DNA of 23,416 bases from TMED27 sp045106175 (GTDB taxonomy: Bacteria > Pseudomonadota > Alphaproteobacteria > Micavibrionales > Micavibrionaceae): positions 1-23,416 of the forward strand of contig JBGCEF010000005.1 in the NCBI GenBank assembly GCA_045106175.1, written 5' to 3'. Under the pieces are notes generated by a model that did not search any database, was not told where the DNA came from, and saw nothing but the letters and a program-made list of their open reading frames with translations. Positions 22,605 through 23,416 of the stretch are shown piece after piece; the stretch's first letter is position 1, and every line of letters begins with the position of its first letter. Both the position numbers and the translations under genes were made by a program.

Positions 22605-22994
22605 CTACTCTTTTGATATCAGGCTTTTGAAGTCGTCTTCATTGCTTTTTGGGATATGGGCATCAAAGCTTTTAATGTCATGTGCGGCAAGCGTACATAT
22701 AACGGCCTTTCCGCTTCCGATTTCTATATTATCTTGAATGCCAATGCCCAAGATTGGTTTTTCAATTTGATCGTTGTTATTGATCGCAGCTTCAATAGTT
22801 TTTCTTTTGTCTTGGTCGGATTCTTTTAAATCATCGAAATCTTTGATGGAGGCGTCTTTGTTGATCCATTCAAAGCTGAATACTGAAAGCTGCCAGCTTT
22901 TGATGACGGCTTTAACATCCAAAGTGACGGATAAGTAGAAATTTGGATTGTTTTGTGCAGCTTTGCTGTCTTTAAATTGTATTTTTTGCGTCAT
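22605..22994 (-). CDS. Hypothetical protein, 129 aa
   Basis: I do not recognise this protein. It is charged and Lys/Asp-rich, has no signal peptide or membrane segment, and contains one cysteine (VICTLAAHD). It looks like a small mixed alpha/beta soluble protein. The ATG at 22994 has no evident ribosome-binding site. It is 5 bases upstream of the pilin-like gene, so the two are very probably co-transcribed. Its start is divergent from the zf-CHCC gene with 114 bases between. Confidence 0.6.
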   Translation of the reverse strand: MTQKIQFKDSKAAQNNPNFYLSVTLDVKAVIKSWQLSVFSFEWINKDASIKDFDDLKESDQDKRKTIEAAINNNDQIEKPILGIGIQDNIEIGSGKAVICTLAAHDIKSFDAHIPKSNEDDFKSLISKE

Positions 22995-23049
22995 AGATGT
23001 TGTTCGTATTTGTTTTGTGAAGCGCTTATATGTATTAACATGGTTTGCG

Positions 23050-23078
23050 TTGTTAAATTAAGTGATAAATAGTAGTTT
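23050..23078 (+). promoter_or_regulatory. Possible promoter of the zf-CHCC gene
   Basis: TTGTTA (23050-23055) and TAGTTT (23073-23078) are 17 bases apart, each matching consensus at 4 of 6 positions. The predicted transcript start is about 23085, upstream of the AAAGGA ribosome-binding site. Confidence 0.3.
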
Positions 23079-23108
23079 TATTAAAACAATACTCTAAAGG
23101 AAATTTTC

Positions 23109-23306
23109 ATGTCAGATCGATCGCAGCCAGAAACAATCATTGTCGATGATCACCTTGATGGTGTTGCGTGTGATGGTGGTGGCGGTGCGTTGGGGCATCC
23201 GAAGAGCTGGTATAGTTTTGATGGACAAGATTGTGTGCAATGCGGTTATTGTGATCGTTTGTTTGTAAAACAACGGGCGGCAAAAACGTTTCAAATTGCG
23301 TCTTAA
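23109..23306 (+). CDS. Zinc-finger protein of the zf-CHCC (NDUFS6-like) family
   Basis: A 65-residue protein with the family pattern: Cys21 in VACDGGGGALGHP, His29, then Cys46 and Cys49 of QCGYCDRLFV. These four residues bind zinc in the NDUFS6/13-kDa accessory subunit of respiratory complex I and its alphaproteobacterial homologues. The length is typical of the bacterial form. AAAGGA lies about 7 bases before the ATG. No complex I genes are next to it. A role in complex I assembly or structure is inferred from the family. Confidence 0.88.
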   Translation: MSDRSQPETIIVDDHLDGVACDGGGGALGHPKSWYSFDGQDCVQCGYCDRLFVKQRAAKTFQIAS

Positions 23307-23360
23307 TATTGATTTTTATTCCTGAAATATTATATATTTAGATATAAAGGAGCTACGCAT

Positions 23361-23416
23361 GTGGGCCTCTTGTTAAATATCATCTCGTTTTTCCAAGGAG
23401 ATGAAACTCCATTCCT
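23361..23416 (+). CDS. Start of an unidentified gene, cut by the window edge
   Basis: A GTG at 23361 opens a frame that stays open to the window end (18 codons, beginning MGLLLNIISFFQGDE). AAGGAG lies 8-9 bases upstream, a strong ribosome-binding site. An ATG overlaps it by one base (23359) but its frame stops after five codons, so the GTG is the better start. Too little is visible to name the product; the first residues are hydrophobic. Confidence 0.45.
   Translation, partial: MGLLLNIISFFQGDETPF

Noticed and set aside
23359..23376. Five-codon frame MWASC after a strong ribosome-binding site
   Set aside because: The overlapping GTG at 23361 opens a frame to the window end and has an equally good distance to AAGGAG, so it is the better start.
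1..23416. CRISPR arrays, tRNA or rRNA genes, insertion sequences, prophage or defence genes
   Set aside because: No periodic repeats, cloverleaf-like sequences, transposase motifs or recognisable defence proteins were seen anywhere in the window.

Overview
The window looks like a piece of an alphaproteobacterial chromosome that is fairly AT-rich. The evidence is the set of syntenic blocks: aroA-cmk-rpsA, ihfB-lapA-pyrF, trpF-trpB-trpA-accD-folC and a ChvG/ChvI-type two-component system followed by rapZ. A zf-CHCC protein of the kind linked to respiratory complex I fits the same placement, and so do two perfect CtrA-type boxes (TTAA-N7-TTAA). The family or order cannot be fixed from the sequence alone; a free-living or predatory lineage outside the well-studied GC-rich orders is plausible, but that is a guess. 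Almost all DNA is coding and no gap exceeds 300 bases. I saw no tRNA, rRNA, CRISPR array, insertion sequence or phage module.

Layout. (1) Positions 1-995, plus strand: a CtrA-box promoter followed by three small unrecognised genes. (2) Positions 992-9579, minus strand: one long run trpF, trpB, a GyrI-like domain gene, trpA, accD, folC, chvI-like, chvG-like, rapZ, with gaps of about 0-50 nt or short overlaps. It joins late tryptophan synthesis, malonyl-CoA and folate synthesis to an envelope/acid-type two-component system and an RNase adaptor. (3) Positions 9693-10703, plus strand: an unrecognised 336-residue protein lying between pyrF and trpF. (4) Positions 10696-12051, minus: ihfB-lapA-pyrF, with a good promoter and a perfect IHF consensus site just upstream of it. 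(5) Positions 12215-16169, minus: aroA-cmk-rpsA, closed by a clear intrinsic terminator. (6) Positions 16259-18463, minus: a membrane GGDEF-EAL protein whose GGDEF signature reads GEDEF, with a second perfect CtrA-type box upstream. (7) Positions 18639-20479, minus: folE followed by a THUMP-like-domain methyltransferase of a type I associate with Bacteroidota; cysS is divergent on the plus strand. (8) Positions 21934-23416: a minus-strand pair coding a membrane-anchored pilin-like protein and an unknown protein, then on the plus strand a zf-CHCC protein and the start of a gene that leaves the window.

Most of the window is core metabolism and translation. The parts most worth a second look are regulatory or atypical: two CtrA-type promoters (one for an orphan operon, one for a c-di-GMP enzyme), the IHF site at ihfB, a RapZ with a destroyed Walker A motif, a ligand-binding-type domain coupled between trpB and trpA, and a set of apparently leaderless genes.
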